Origin: Acidobacteriaceae bacterium dw_441
GTDB lineage: Bacteria; Acidobacteriota; Terriglobia; Terriglobales; Acidobacteriaceae
DNA length: 64,000 nt
Assembly: GCA_018449715.1 (NCBI GenBank)
Contig: JAAVVA010000001.1
Span: forward strand, 186,001-250,000
Direction of reading: 5' to 3'
Made by a program: the position numbers and the translations under genes. Positions 25,532 to 34,208 of the stretch are shown piece by piece (positions within the stretch are counted from its first letter, which is position 1; every line of letters starts with the position of its first letter). Below the pieces are notes generated by a model. That model was not told the origin of the DNA. It did not search any database and saw only the letters and a list, made by a program, of their open reading frames with translations.

Positions 25532-26880
25532 GATGTGAATCCTTGATTGAGAGCTGCACGATCAAGATTACGTCCGATGAAAATCAACTGGTTCCTGTGC
25601 GGATTGTTACCCCACGGACGATCTGGTCTTCCATCGAAGAGCATGTGGACTCCCTGGAAGACAAAGCGATTGGCTTCACCTTTCAAGCTGATAACGCCTT
25701 TCATCCGGAAGATATCGGTGCCTTGCGTCTGTAGAAGCATGCTCAGCCACATATTGAACTTTCGCTTATCGAGATCGCCCACAACGTCGATCCCTACAGA
25801 AGAAACCTCTTCGTCATGTTCGTGATCGGGCTTGAACGTCTTTTGTACGCGAGGTGTCATCTCTGTCCCACTGGTATTGAGGAGCTTCGCCTGAAACTCT
25901 TCTGGATGATGCTCTGTAAAGAGGGCGTAGTCACCGTCCTCGGAGATATCAATCGAAAAAGACAGCGATTCTCCTTCGAGAGAGAGTTCCGTTGGCTGGT
26001 TGATCGCGATGGATTGGCCTGGGTTCTTCGATGTAGCGGGAGCCGAGAATTCGAGGACTGCATGCATCAGCAGCGGATCAAGCATGAACAGCTCCTCTCC
26101 TGTTGGAGCAGGCAACATCACAACCGTCATTGCAGCATCAGGCCCGGGCTGCAAGTGAAGCGTATAACTTCCTGCTTTCAGGGAATAAGCCCCTCCCCAC
26201 TCGAACGGATACTCCGGCTCCATGAACTGTGGATCGACCTCCATCGCGCGGTCGAGATTGAATCCACCAACATTGAGAACGGAGTCCATATCGATAGCAG
26301 CATTCTCCGTGCGGTAAATCTTTGCTGCGCCATTCATTGAGTGAATGCGCCGTTCGAGCTTATCGAGATCTTCAGGTGCGACAAGGTCCGTCTTGTTCAG
26401 CAGGATGACATCCGCGAATGCAATCTGTTCTTTGACCTCATCCGAATCATCGATGTGCTGCCATACATGTTTGGCGTCGACCAGGGTTACGATTCCATCG
26501 AGCTTCAGACGCGCCTGCATTTCGTCATCGACAAAGAAGGTCTGTGCAACTGGTCCGGGATCTGCCATGCCAGTGGTCTCAACGAGAATGTAGTCGAACT
26601 TTTCGCGTCGCTTCATCAGATTGCCGAGGATACGGATCAGATCTCCGCGAACGGTGCAGCAGATGCAGCCGTTGTTCATCTCGAAGATCTCTTCTTCGGC
26701 TCCGATGACCAGCTCCTGGTCGACACCTACCTCGCCAAACTCATTCTCTATGACGGCGATACGCTTGCCATGCTGTTCGGTCAGGATGCGGTTCAGGAGA
26801 GTCGTCTTGCCTGAGCCAAGAAATCCAGTTAAGACGGTAACTGGAACACGTTTATCTTCACTTACCACTGCAGTAGCCAT
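25519..26880 (-). CDS. COG0523 (CobW/YciC-like) GTP-dependent metallochaperone
   Basis: 453 residues. The G3E-type GTPase domain has Walker [10 protein letters not shown] (residues 19-27), [11 protein letters not shown], the metal-binding CxCC motif GCICC (72-75), [11 protein letters not shown] and base-recognition LNKTD. The C-terminal CobW_C domain is near [29 protein letters not shown] (about 395-430). Between them, about 240-370, is an unusually long acidic segment including HEHDEE. COG0523 proteins deliver Zn, Co or other metals to target proteins. The context (NiCoT-type carrier, Cys-rich ferredoxin) fits Co/Ni or Zn. The start is ATG 26880, with AAAGGAGAACT upstream. Confidence 0.9.
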   Translation of the reverse strand: MATAVVSEDKRVPVTVLTGFLGSGKTTLLNRILTEQHGKRIAVIENEFGEVGVDQELVIGAEEEIFEMNNGCICCTVRGDLIRILGNLMKRREKFDYILVETTGMADPGPVAQTFFVDDEMQARLKLDGIVTLVDAKHVWQHIDDSDEVKEQIAFADVILLNKTDLVAPEDLDKLERRIHSMNGAAKIYRTENAAIDMDSVLNVGGFNLDRAMEVDPQFMEPEYPFEWGGAYSLKAGSYTLHLQPGPDAAMTVVMLPAPTGEELFMLDPLLMHAVLEFSAPATSKNPGQSIAINQPTELSLEGESLSFSIDISEDGDYALFTEHHPEEFQAKLLNTSGTEMTPRVQKTFKPDHEHDEEVSSVGIDVVGDLDKRKFNMWLSMLLQTQGTDIFRMKGVISLKGEANRFVFQGVHMLFDGRPDRPWGNNPHRNQLIFIGRNLDRAALNQGFTSCLA

Positions 26881-26889
26881 AGTTCTCCT

Positions 26890-27210
26890 TTAGAGAGGGA
26901 GGTCGTTTTTTTCCTGGTTGATTGGGGTTGTTTCCACGAATGTTTGGGCTCGCACTCTTCGGCAAAAGCTTTGGAGGTCGTCTTCGGTGAGATCTTCGAT
27001 CGACGAGTGCAGAGTGGATTTGATCTCGGGAATGTGCGGACGAAAGAGAGCGATCACAGTTTCGACCTCGGGACAATCCTCGTCCTGACAGTTCAGTTCT
27101 GTGACCATGACCGTTGCATCATCGCCCAACTCCAATCGTTCGAGGATCTGCCGCTTGATCTCCTGAGTTCGTTGGATCTTTTCCGGATTTTTCTTTGCAA
27201 AGAGGTCCAT
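26890..27210 (-). CDS. Small COG0523-linked protein with CxxxxC motif
   Basis: 106 residues, first gene of the minus-strand metal operon, 9 bp before the COG0523 gene. The core has VTELNCQDEDCPEVETVIALF, with two Cys in an acidic loop that could hold a metal or pair redox-wise, followed by an acidic helix (IEDLTEDDLQSFCRRV). No signal or membrane segment is present. I recall similar small proteins beside COG0523 genes but cannot give a verified function. The start at ATG 27210 is 66 bp from the divergent ferredoxin start. Confidence 0.7.
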   Translation of the reverse strand: MDLFAKKNPEKIQRTQEIKRQILERLELGDDATVMVTELNCQDEDCPEVETVIALFRPHIPEIKSTLHSSIEDLTEDDLQSFCRRVRAQTFVETTPINQEKNDLPL

Positions 27211-27276
27211 GGTCGGCCGTCTCCTGTAATCTGTAACGAGAATACGATATCAATAATGGAAAGTATAGAGGAGTCT

Positions 27277-27678
27277 ATGAGCGAGACTGGAGCGATAACG
27301 CCGAAACGCTTGATGCTGGGGCAGATCGGTATCTGCGATGGATGTTGTTGCGGAAAGACGGAGAAAGGACATCCTGCCATTCCTGTGCAATGGCTCAAGC
27401 AGGAGTGGAAGGTGCGAGGACTTCTCAAGCGGGTTCATCTGACAATCTGCGGATGTCTCGGCCCGTGCGATGTGCCAAATGTCGTAATGATTACAAGTTC
27501 GGAAGGAACGCAGTGGCTTGCACGACTAAGCACACAGCGGCATTACACGATGCTGGCCGACTGGGCTGAGCAGTCGAAAAATGCAGACCAACTCCTTCCT
27601 CTTCCGAAAGAGCTATGCGAGTTCTCGCTCATGCCTTATCGCGAGCAACCGCAACTTGCGTTTGAGGGAGATCGATGA
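27277..27678 (+). CDS. Thioredoxin-like (2Fe-2S) ferredoxin-type protein, cobalt/metal-cluster linked
   Basis: 133 residues with a Cys-rich N-terminal motif GICDGCCCGKTEKGHP (Cys about 20, 23, 24, 25) and a second motif HLTICGCLGPCDVPNVV (Cys about 58, 60, 64), as in thioredoxin-fold 2Fe-2S proteins found near cobalamin and cobalt genes. The start is ATG 27277 after AGAGGAG; ATG 27256 is in frame and possible. Its GTG/TGA end overlaps the next gene (ATG 27675) by 4 bp, so ferredoxin and carrier are coupled. It may ferry electrons or metal for the same pathway as the divergent COG0523 genes. Confidence 0.75.
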   Translation: MSETGAITPKRLMLGQIGICDGCCCGKTEKGHPAIPVQWLKQEWKVRGLLKRVHLTICGCLGPCDVPNVVMITSSEGTQWLARLSTQRHYTMLADWAEQSKNADQLLPLPKELCEFSLMPYREQPQLAFEGDR

Positions 27679-28391
27679 ACGGCGCTGCTCTGATCAGTGT
27701 TGTCGCTGCTCTCGGCATGAGGCATGGTGTCGATCCCGACCACCTCTCCGTGATCGATGGATTATCGCGACTTCATCCTTCACGGTGGAATGGTGTGCTC
27801 TTCGCACTCGGTCACGGAATCATCGTGACAGCTCTCGCTGTGGGGTTCGGTAGGCTTCTCGCCGGATATGTAGAGCCATACACTCCCTGGATCCTGCTCT
27901 TACTCGGGGTGGCGAACCTCTGGCGGCTCTTGAGGCCGAGAGCGCACAAGCATCCGAAGCCACCGAAGATCTTTGAGGCAAGTCCTCTATTGCTTGGTGT
28001 GCTCTTTGGGATGGGCTTTGAAACGGCGAGCCAGTTATCGGCCATTCTGCTTGCCGGTCAGCTCAATCCGTGGATACTCGGGTTTGTCTTTTCTATCGGT
28101 ATGGTACTGGTAGATGGAACGGATGGCTTACTTGCCGCAAGAACCCAGCAGCTTGCTCGCACCGGTCACGTCCGATCGCTGCAATCCTCCCGTGCGTTGG
28201 GCTTTCTGGTCGTCGTTGTCTCTTTCATTCTCGCGGCGGGTGAGTTTTGGGGAATTGATCTAAATCGCTTCGCGCTTCCTCTGGGACTGGTTTTGTTTGC
28301 AGTGGTGGTAGCACTTCGCCTCTGGAGTGGAAGGGAACAGAGTGCTCCGACACTGAGTACGAACGAGACTTTTGAAGGACGACGTATCTGA
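27675..28391 (+). CDS. NiCoT-like nickel/cobalt transporter
   Basis: 238 residues, about six to seven membrane spans. The NiCoT signature appears as GMRHGVDPDHLSVIDG (His17 to Asp22) in the first span, matching the family HX4DH-type metal-binding motif. FALGHGIIVTALAVG and GFETASQLSAILLAG resemble the other conserved spans. It is shorter than standard NixA/HoxN carriers (300 or more). It overlaps the ferredoxin gene by 4 bp. Import of Co2+ or Ni2+ would feed the B12-dependent ethanolamine lyase or other enzymes. The choice between Ni and Co is not readable. Confidence 0.75.
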   Translation: MNGAALISVVAALGMRHGVDPDHLSVIDGLSRLHPSRWNGVLFALGHGIIVTALAVGFGRLLAGYVEPYTPWILLLLGVANLWRLLRPRAHKHPKPPKIFEASPLLLGVLFGMGFETASQLSAILLAGQLNPWILGFVFSIGMVLVDGTDGLLAARTQQLARTGHVRSLQSSRALGFLVVVVSFILAAGEFWGIDLNRFALPLGLVLFAVVVALRLWSGREQSAPTLSTNETFEGRRI

Positions 28392-28404
28392 GCGGTTTCA
28401 CGAA

Positions 28405-28478
28405 GGCGCGGTACCCAAGAGGTAAGGGAGGGGCCCATCAGCTCTTATGCGCCGGTTCGAGTCCGGCCCGCGCCGCCA
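28405..28478 (+). tRNA. tRNA-like gene with abnormal anticodon arm, CCA encoded
   Basis: 74 nt that fold as a tRNA. The acceptor is GGCGCGG/CCGCGCC (7 perfect pairs), with U8 A9, a 3-bp D stem CCC/GGG and a D loop containing GG. The T arm GCCGG-TTCGAGT-CCGGC has the canonical TTCRANY loop, then discriminator G and CCA. The anticodon arm (28429-28446) is odd. It forms AGGGGC/GCTCTT (6 bp, two G-U) around a 6-nt CCATCA loop, or 5 bp around 8 nt, rather than 5 bp plus 7 nt, and there is no U33 before a triplet. Candidate triplets are CAU, AUC or UCA. It may be a pseudo-tRNA or a non-canonical tRNA. No amino-acid identity is assigned. Confidence 0.6.
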
Positions 28479-28582
28479 CTAATTTTGTTTTGGAGTGATA
28501 TTCCTACCGAGGTTCACCTCTTAGCCTTCATGGATCCCGGAGGGCAACCGATTCAGGTCTGGCAATTTCTGCTTGCACGGCA

Positions 28583-28598
28583 TACTACAGATGTAGTA
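28583..28598. promoter_or_regulatory. BlaI operator, perfect inverted repeat
   Basis: TACTACAGATGTAGTA: 7-bp perfect half sites around a 2-bp centre, ending 18 bp before the blaI start. It contains the TACA-n2-TGTA core bound by BlaI/MecI-type repressors, so autorepression of the whole downstream operon is very likely. Confidence 0.8.
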
Positions 28599-28616
28599 GA
28601 TAAAAGACACTGAATT

Positions 28617-29015
28617 ATGCGTCATCCAAAATTATCCAAACTCGAGTTTCAGGTCATGGAGCGGTTGTGGGCCAGCAAAGAAGCTTCCATACGGGAGATT
28701 CAGGAATCTCTTGCCATGCAGCCGCTCACGAAACGTCCTCACGCGTATACAACGATTCAGACCATTGTGTACCGGCTGGAGGAGAAAGGCTTCGTGCGCC
28801 GCGCGGGAAAGATCGGGAATTTTCATATTTTTGCCCCCGTAATCACCAGAGATAAAGCGCAGAGACGTCTTCTGGATGATTTATTGGGTTTTTTCGGAGG
28901 ACGAGGGAAGCTGGTTATGTCGCACCTCATTGAATCTGGAGAACTCACTCTTGACGATGTGCGGGAAGCGGAAGAGATGTTGAAGTCATCTGCGAAGCGG
29001 AGGAAGCCTGAATGA
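28617..29015 (+). CDS. BlaI/MecI/CopY-family repressor
   Basis: 132 residues. The winged-helix domain reads LSKLEFQVMERLWASKEASIREIQESL, with recognition helix TTIQTIVYRLEEKGFVRRAGK. A C-terminal dimerisation helix follows (RRLLDDLLGFFGGRGKLVMSHLIESGELTLDD), ending basic. These repressors are cleaved or released when a partner BlaR1-type membrane protease senses its signal. The perfect operator at 28583 lies in front of it. It overlaps the BlaR1-like gene by 4 bp (ATGA), the usual arrangement of a signalling pair. Confidence 0.92.
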   Translation: MRHPKLSKLEFQVMERLWASKEASIREIQESLAMQPLTKRPHAYTTIQTIVYRLEEKGFVRRAGKIGNFHIFAPVITRDKAQRRLLDDLLGFFGGRGKLVMSHLIESGELTLDDVREAEEMLKSSAKRRKPE

Positions 29016-31117
29016 TGTCTCCACTGGATGTAAATGTATGGGGTTCAGTGTTGGTACAACATCTCTGGCAGTCGACGATGATGTGTGCTGCACTATGGGT
29101 TCTGAGTCAGTTGCTGCGGCACAATGCCGCGAGAATGCGTTCCCGACTCTGGATGCTGGCATCGATAAAATTTTTACTTCCTTTCGGCCTGTTGGTAACG
29201 GCTGGAGAAAGTTTTTCCGTGAAGAGAGCAGGGGCGCCCAGTGTGGCGCCTTTGTTTTCGATGGTGATTGAAGGACCTGCGGAAGCCTCGTTGGGTAAGA
29301 CAAAAGTTATTACGCCTGAGAAGAATCTCTCGGGGCGAACACAAATATCAAAGGCTGTCGAAGTCAGAAAGCACAGTTGGCTGCCAGGGGCTGTGGGCTT
29401 CCTCTGGATGGCGGGATTGCTTACGATTTCGGGCGTCTGGTTTATGCGATGGCTGCAGCTACGGGCGATAGTCCGGGGAGGCACTCCAGTTGGCTTCGCC
29501 TATGGCCTGAGGGTGGTTATGGTCGACTGTAATGCGGAGCCCGGTGTATTCGGCATCATGCGTCCGGTTCTCATGCTACCGAGTGGTGTAACGAGCAATC
29601 TCAAATCATCGCAAATGGACGCAATCATTGCGCATGAACTGTGCCATGTACGACGCCGCGACAACCTGTGGGCAACGATACATATGTTCGTCTCGGCAGT
29701 GTTCTGGTTTCATCCGTTTGTGTGGTGGATCGGGAAGAAGTTGATTGCGGAGCGTGAAGCGTCGTGCGACGAGGCGGTGCTCGAGCAGTCGCACTGCGCG
29801 ACCGAATATGCTGCGGCCATTCTGAATGTTTGCAAATTCTACCTGGAGGTGCCTGTGGCATGTGTCTCTGGTGTAACGGGAGCGGATTTGAAGAAACGTA
29901 TCGCGCATATTCTTTCGGACAACGCAGTTGAGAAGCTGTCGGTAGTACGAAAGTTGGTGCTTGGCGCGGCAAGCGTCATCGCGGTCGGTATGCCAGTCAC
30001 CTTTGGTTTTCTGCACGCATCGCGCAGCTATGCGCAGGCGCCGGCGAAGATGAATCCTGACGATACGTGGCAGGGCACGCTGCATGTTCAGAAGGATCTG
30101 CGCACGGTGCTGAAGATTACTAAGGCCCCGGATAGCACGCTGAAGGCACTTTTCTACAGCATCGATCAGGGTGGTACTCCTATTTCTGTGAAGGAGACGA
30201 CGTTTCAGAACGGCGAGCTGAAGCTCAATGTCGAAGCGATCGATGGTGTGTACACGGGGAAGATGTCTCCTGATGGGACAACGATTACGGGTGAGTGGAA
30301 GCAGGGCGATCGACCGCTTCCGCTGATCCTGGTGCGGGCGACGCCGGAAACAGCGTGGGCGATTCCGGAGCCGCCTCCGAAGATTCCGCCGATGGCTGTG
30401 GATGCTGACCCGAGCTTCGAGGTAGCGACGATTAAGCCAACAGCACCAGATTTCAAGGGTAAAGGTTTCGGCGGTCCGCCTCGTCGCTTTCAAACGCACG
30501 GCACAACACTCAATGACCTCATGATGTTTGTCTATGGAGTGAACTTCAAGCAAATCGTCGGTGCTCCGGAGTGGGCGGAGACGGACCGCTTCGACATCAC
30601 AGCAGGGCAGCCGGATGTCCCCGGCGCCCCGAGTGAGAAACAGGTGCGTTCGATGATGCGCAAACTGTTGGAAGCACGCTTCGGCCTGAAGTTTCACAAA
30701 GACAAAAAGGAGATGTCGGCTTACGTGCTGGGAGTGGCGAAGGATGGTCCCAAGATGACGAAGAGTGATGCGGATCCAAATGGGCCGTTTGGGTTCGGCT
30801 TCACAAAATTGGGAAACCTGACAGTACGCAACGCGACGATGAAAGACGTGGCGCAGGGCTTTCAGGGGGCCGTCTTCGACCGGCCCGTTGTTGACCGTAC
30901 AGGCATCGAGGGGCATTGGAACTTTGCGTTGAAGTGGACACCCGATGAGACACAGTTCCAGGTGTTTGGCGTGAAGATTGTGCCGAACGATGCAGCCGAT
31001 GCGCCTCCACCGATCTTCACCGCAATACAGGAACAGATCGGGCTAAAGCTGGACGCAGCGAAGACGACCGTTGACGTGATGGTGCTGGATCACGTGGAAA
31101 AGCCGAGCGAGAACTGA
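29012..31117 (+). CDS. BlaR1-type M56 membrane metallopeptidase fused to a TIGR03435-type domain
   Basis: 701 residues. The N-terminal part has four hydrophobic spans (about 15-37, 50-64, 126-148, 305-325) and the cytoplasmic zinc-protease motif HELCH at 208-212, with EREASCDEAVLE about 40 residues on, as in BlaR1/MecR1. After the last span, about residues 345-455 form a domain (PDDTWQGTLHVQKDLRTVLKI, GTITGEWKQG-like). The C-terminus (SFEVATIKPT to VMVLDHVEKPSEN) is the TIGR03435-type extracellular domain that is abundant in Acidobacteria. The penicillin-binding sensor of BlaR1 is replaced by this domain, so the signal is probably not a beta-lactam. It is coupled to blaI and 4 bp from the TonB receptor. 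Confidence 0.88.
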   Translation: MMSPLDVNVWGSVLVQHLWQSTMMCAALWVLSQLLRHNAARMRSRLWMLASIKFLLPFGLLVTAGESFSVKRAGAPSVAPLFSMVIEGPAEASLGKTKVITPEKNLSGRTQISKAVEVRKHSWLPGAVGFLWMAGLLTISGVWFMRWLQLRAIVRGGTPVGFAYGLRVVMVDCNAEPGVFGIMRPVLMLPSGVTSNLKSSQMDAIIAHELCHVRRRDNLWATIHMFVSAVFWFHPFVWWIGKKLIAEREASCDEAVLEQSHCATEYAAAILNVCKFYLEVPVACVSGVTGADLKKRIAHILSDNAVEKLSVVRKLVLGAASVIAVGMPVTFGFLHASRSYAQAPAKMNPDDTWQGTLHVQKDLRTVLKITKAPDSTLKALFYSIDQGGTPISVKETTFQNGELKLNVEAIDGVYTGKMSPDGTTITGEWKQGDRPLPLILVRATPETAWAIPEPPPKIPPMAVDADPSFEVATIKPTAPDFKGKGFGGPPRRFQTHGTTLNDLMMFVYGVNFKQIVGAPEWAETDRFDITAGQPDVPGAPSEKQVRSMMRKLLEARFGLKFHKDKKEMSAYVLGVAKDGPKMTKSDADPNGPFGFGFTKLGNLTVRNATMKDVAQGFQGAVFDRPVVDRTGIEGHWNFALKWTPDETQFQVFGVKIVPNDAADAPPPIFTAIQEQIGLKLDAAKTTVDVMVLDHVEKPSEN

Positions 31118-31121
31118 CCCG

Positions 31122-34100
31122 ATGGTTGGTAAGCGCGGTGGAAGACGATGTCTGCACTATGGCTTGTTGCTGCTGGCATCTCATATCGCGGCTTTCGCGG
31201 CGGAGCATCATGGACGTGTGTTCTTCAACAGGGCACCCGTTCCCGGTGTCACGGTAACTGCGACGCATGGAGGACAGCAGTATCGCACCGTGACAGATAG
31301 CCAGGGACTGTTTCAGTTCTTGAATCTCGCGGATGGAGAGTGGACGCTTCATGTCGCTCTACAGGGCTTTGAGCCACAAGACCAGGAGATCAAGCTGGAG
31401 AAGAATACAGCTGGGAGCAGCTTTGAGCTGAAGATGCTCCCGGTTGCGGATGTGATGGCGTTGGTAAAGGAGATGGTGGCTCCACTGTCTCCTTTACCTT
31501 CAGCACCCGGGTTGAAGGTAAAGGAGAGTGAGAGAGCCGAGGTAGCAGCGCCACCCGCGCCCAGCAGCGATGCGGAGAAGAGCGCGGACGGCATGCTGAT
31601 AAACGGCAACGAGAACAACGCGGCCACATCAAAATATTCGATCTCGCAGGCGTTCGGTTCTCGAAGACCCGGAGCAAAGGGACTTTACACGGGAAGCATC
31701 GGCGCACAGGTCAGCGCGTCGCCGTTCGATGCTCGGCCATATTCGCTGACAGGACTCGATCTGGCGAAAGCGTCGTACAGCCGCATCAACGGAGTGGTGA
31801 CGCTTGGCGGACCTCTAAAGATTCCGCTTCTGCTACGTGACGGACCGACGTTCTTCGTGGGGTATCAATGGATACGCGACGGCAGGGCGAGCACGATGCC
31901 AGGACTTGTGCCGACCGAAGCGCAGCGCAACGGTGACCTTTCAAATACTTTGACTCCGCAGGGTACGCCAGTGACCTTGACCGATCCTGCAACTGGGCTG
32001 CCCATGATCGGTCCACTCCAGGTAAGCCCACAGGCAAAGTCACTACTGAAGCTGTATCCGTTACCGAACCTCGAAGGCAACACGAGCTACAACTATCAGA
32101 CACAAGTGCTAACGAATATACACTCCGATGCCTTGCAATCGCGGTTGGATAAGAGCATCGGTCGCCGTGACCAGGTGTATGGCGGCTTTGCTTTTCGCAG
32201 CATACGTTCTGACAGCGAGAATCTCTTTCACTTTGTCGACGTGACAAACACGTTGGGTATCGACAGCAACATTCACTGGTCGCATCGTTTACCTCACCAG
32301 TTACTGGTGGAGACGGGCTATCGGTTTACACGGCTGAGAACGCAGGCGCGACCTTTCTTTGCGAATCGAGAGAATATTTCCGCCGCCGCCGGTATTACCG
32401 GCAATGAGCAGAGTCCGCAAAACTGGGGAGCACCGAACCTGTCGTTCTCAAGTATCAGCGGGTTGTCGGAGGCGCAAAGCGCGTTCAATCGCAATCGTAC
32501 AGATGCTCTCTCTGTGGAGGCAACGTGGCTTCACCGGCGACACACGGTAACTTTTGGCGGCGATGTACGTTGGCAGCAGTTCAACCAGTTATCGCAGGAG
32601 AACGCGCGCGGTACGTTCACTTTTACCGGTGCGGCGACACAAGGAGGGGGCAGTATAGGTTCGGATCTTGCCGATTTTTTGCTCGGTGTGCCGGACACGA
32701 GTCAGATCGCATACGGCAATGCGGATAAGTATTTTCGCCAGAAGGTATATGACCTCTTCGTGAATGATGAGTGGAGGATAAAGCCTGAGTTGACGCTGAA
32801 TGTTGGATTGCGTTGGGATTACGGCACCCCGATGACAGAGCTAAAGGACAGGCTTGTGAATCTCGACATCGCAAACGGCTTCACGTCTGTCGCTCCAGTA
32901 CTGGGAAGTAATCCAATAGGATTGCGAGCAGGGACGGTGTATCCGTCGTCCCTGGTACGTCCTGACAAGCGCAATTTCGAGCCACGTGTCGGGCTGGCCT
33001 GGCGACCGCTGCCGACGACGCCACTGGTCATACGCGCTGGCTATGGAGTGTATGTGGACACGTCGGTATATCTCTCAAGCGCGCAGACAATGGCGCAGCA
33101 AGCACCGCTTTCGACAAGCCTGAATGCTTCGTGGGGGCCGGACTGCACACTGACGTTGGCTGTTGGTTTTCGTAATTGTGCAGGCGCGACTTCGAACACG
33201 TTTGCAATGGATCCTAACTTCCGCGTGGGGTACGTGCAGACGTGGCGGCTTTCAGCGCAGCAGGATCTGCCGGGTTCGATTGTGATGACAGCATCGTACC
33301 TGGGCATAAAGGGCACGCACGGACCGCAGCAGTTTCTGCCAAATACTTATGCGCCGGGCACGACAACTTTCTGTGCTGCATGCCCTCGCGGTTTTACCTA
33401 TCGCACCTCCAATGGCAACTCGATTCGTCATGCGCTTGATCTTCAACTGCGGCGCAGGTTGCGCAGTGGTCTGACGGCGACGCTGAGCTATGAGTATGCA
33501 AAGTCAATCGACAACGACTCCTCACTGGGAGGCGTTGGGTATACGTCATCATCTTCCTCATCCTCACCTTCTGCGTCTGGGGCATCCGGTGCATCGACAT
33601 CTTCCGTGAGCACTCCTACGACGGAGATCATTGCACAGAACTGGCTTGATCTGCGAGCAGAGCGCAGCCGTTCAAGCTTTGATCAGAGACACCTCGTAAA
33701 GTTCACCTTCCAGTACACGACGGGAATGGGCTCGCGCGGCATTTTTTTCACTGGCAAGCGCGGTACGTTATTGAAGCAATGGACGCTCGCATCAGAGCTG
33801 ACTGCAGGTACGGGGCTTCCTCAGACTCCTATGTACCTGATGGCGGTTCCTGGCACTGGTGTGACGGGAACGATTCGCCCAAGTCTTACGGGAGCGAACA
33901 TCTACTCAAGCAGTGCAGGGTATTACTTGAACTCGGCCGCGTTTACTGCGCCTGCCCTGGGACAATGGGGGAACGCGGGACGCTACTCGATTGAAGGTCC
34001 AGGATCGCTGACACTAGATTCATCCGTTGCGAGGAACTTCCGTCTGCACGATCCGATGAGCCTCGAAATGCGTGTTGATGCGACGAATGTGTTGAACCAC

Positions 34101-34208
34101 GTTGTGTACACAGGCTGGAACGTAATCACAAATGGCACGACGTTCGGTCTTCCGGCAGGCACGCAGTCCATGCGCAGTCTGCAGATCAGCGGGAGGCTGC
34201 GATTCTGA
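31122..34208 (+). CDS. Oar-like TonB-dependent receptor with carboxypeptidase-regulatory domain
   Basis: 1028 residues. After a signal (LHYGLLLLASHIAAFA) comes a CarboxypepD_reg domain (GRVFFNRAPVPGVTVTATHGG, TVTDSQGLFQFLNLADGEWTLHV), a Pro/Ala/Glu-rich linker (about 115-160), then the Oar-type barrel with GGPLKIPLLLRDGPTFFVGYQW, VPTEAQRNGDLS, NDEWRIKPELTLNVGLRWDYGTPMTE and FEPRVGLAWRP, ending in a short barrel strand (ISGRLRF). These large receptors take up polymers or proteins across the outer membrane, or secrete them. A Ser-rich run at about 805-830 (SSSSSSSPSASGASGASTSS) is low complexity. It is inside the blaI operon, so the receptor should be induced with it. Confidence 0.88.
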   Translation: MVGKRGGRRCLHYGLLLLASHIAAFAAEHHGRVFFNRAPVPGVTVTATHGGQQYRTVTDSQGLFQFLNLADGEWTLHVALQGFEPQDQEIKLEKNTAGSSFELKMLPVADVMALVKEMVAPLSPLPSAPGLKVKESERAEVAAPPAPSSDAEKSADGMLINGNENNAATSKYSISQAFGSRRPGAKGLYTGSIGAQVSASPFDARPYSLTGLDLAKASYSRINGVVTLGGPLKIPLLLRDGPTFFVGYQWIRDGRASTMPGLVPTEAQRNGDLSNTLTPQGTPVTLTDPATGLPMIGPLQVSPQAKSLLKLYPLPNLEGNTSYNYQTQVLTNIHSDALQSRLDKSIGRRDQVYGGFAFRSIRSDSENLFHFVDVTNTLGIDSNIHWSHRLPHQLLVETGYRFTRLRTQARPFFANRENISAAAGITGNEQSPQNWGAPNLSFSSISGLSEAQSAFNRNRTDALSVEATWLHRRHTVTFGGDVRWQQFNQLSQENARGTFTFTGAATQGGGSIGSDLADFLLGVPDTSQIAYGNADKYFRQKVYDLFVNDEWRIKPELTLNVGLRWDYGTPMTELKDRLVNLDIANGFTSVAPVLGSNPIGLRAGTVYPSSLVRPDKRNFEPRVGLAWRPLPTTPLVIRAGYGVYVDTSVYLSSAQTMAQQAPLSTSLNASWGPDCTLTLAVGFRNCAGATSNTFAMDPNFRVGYVQTWRLSAQQDLPGSIVMTASYLGIKGTHGPQQFLPNTYAPGTTTFCAACPRGFTYRTSNGNSIRHALDLQLRRRLRSGLTATLSYEYAKSIDNDSSLGGVGYTSSSSSSSPSASGASGASTSSVSTPTTEIIAQNWLDLRAERSRSSFDQRHLVKFTFQYTTGMGSRGIFFTGKRGTLLKQWTLASELTAGTGLPQTPMYLMAVPGTGVTGTIRPSLTGANIYSSSAGYYLNSAAFTAPALGQWGNAGRYSIEGPGSLTLDSSVARNFRLHDPMSLEMRVDATNVLNHVVYTGWNVITNGTTFGLPAGTQSMRSLQISGRLRF

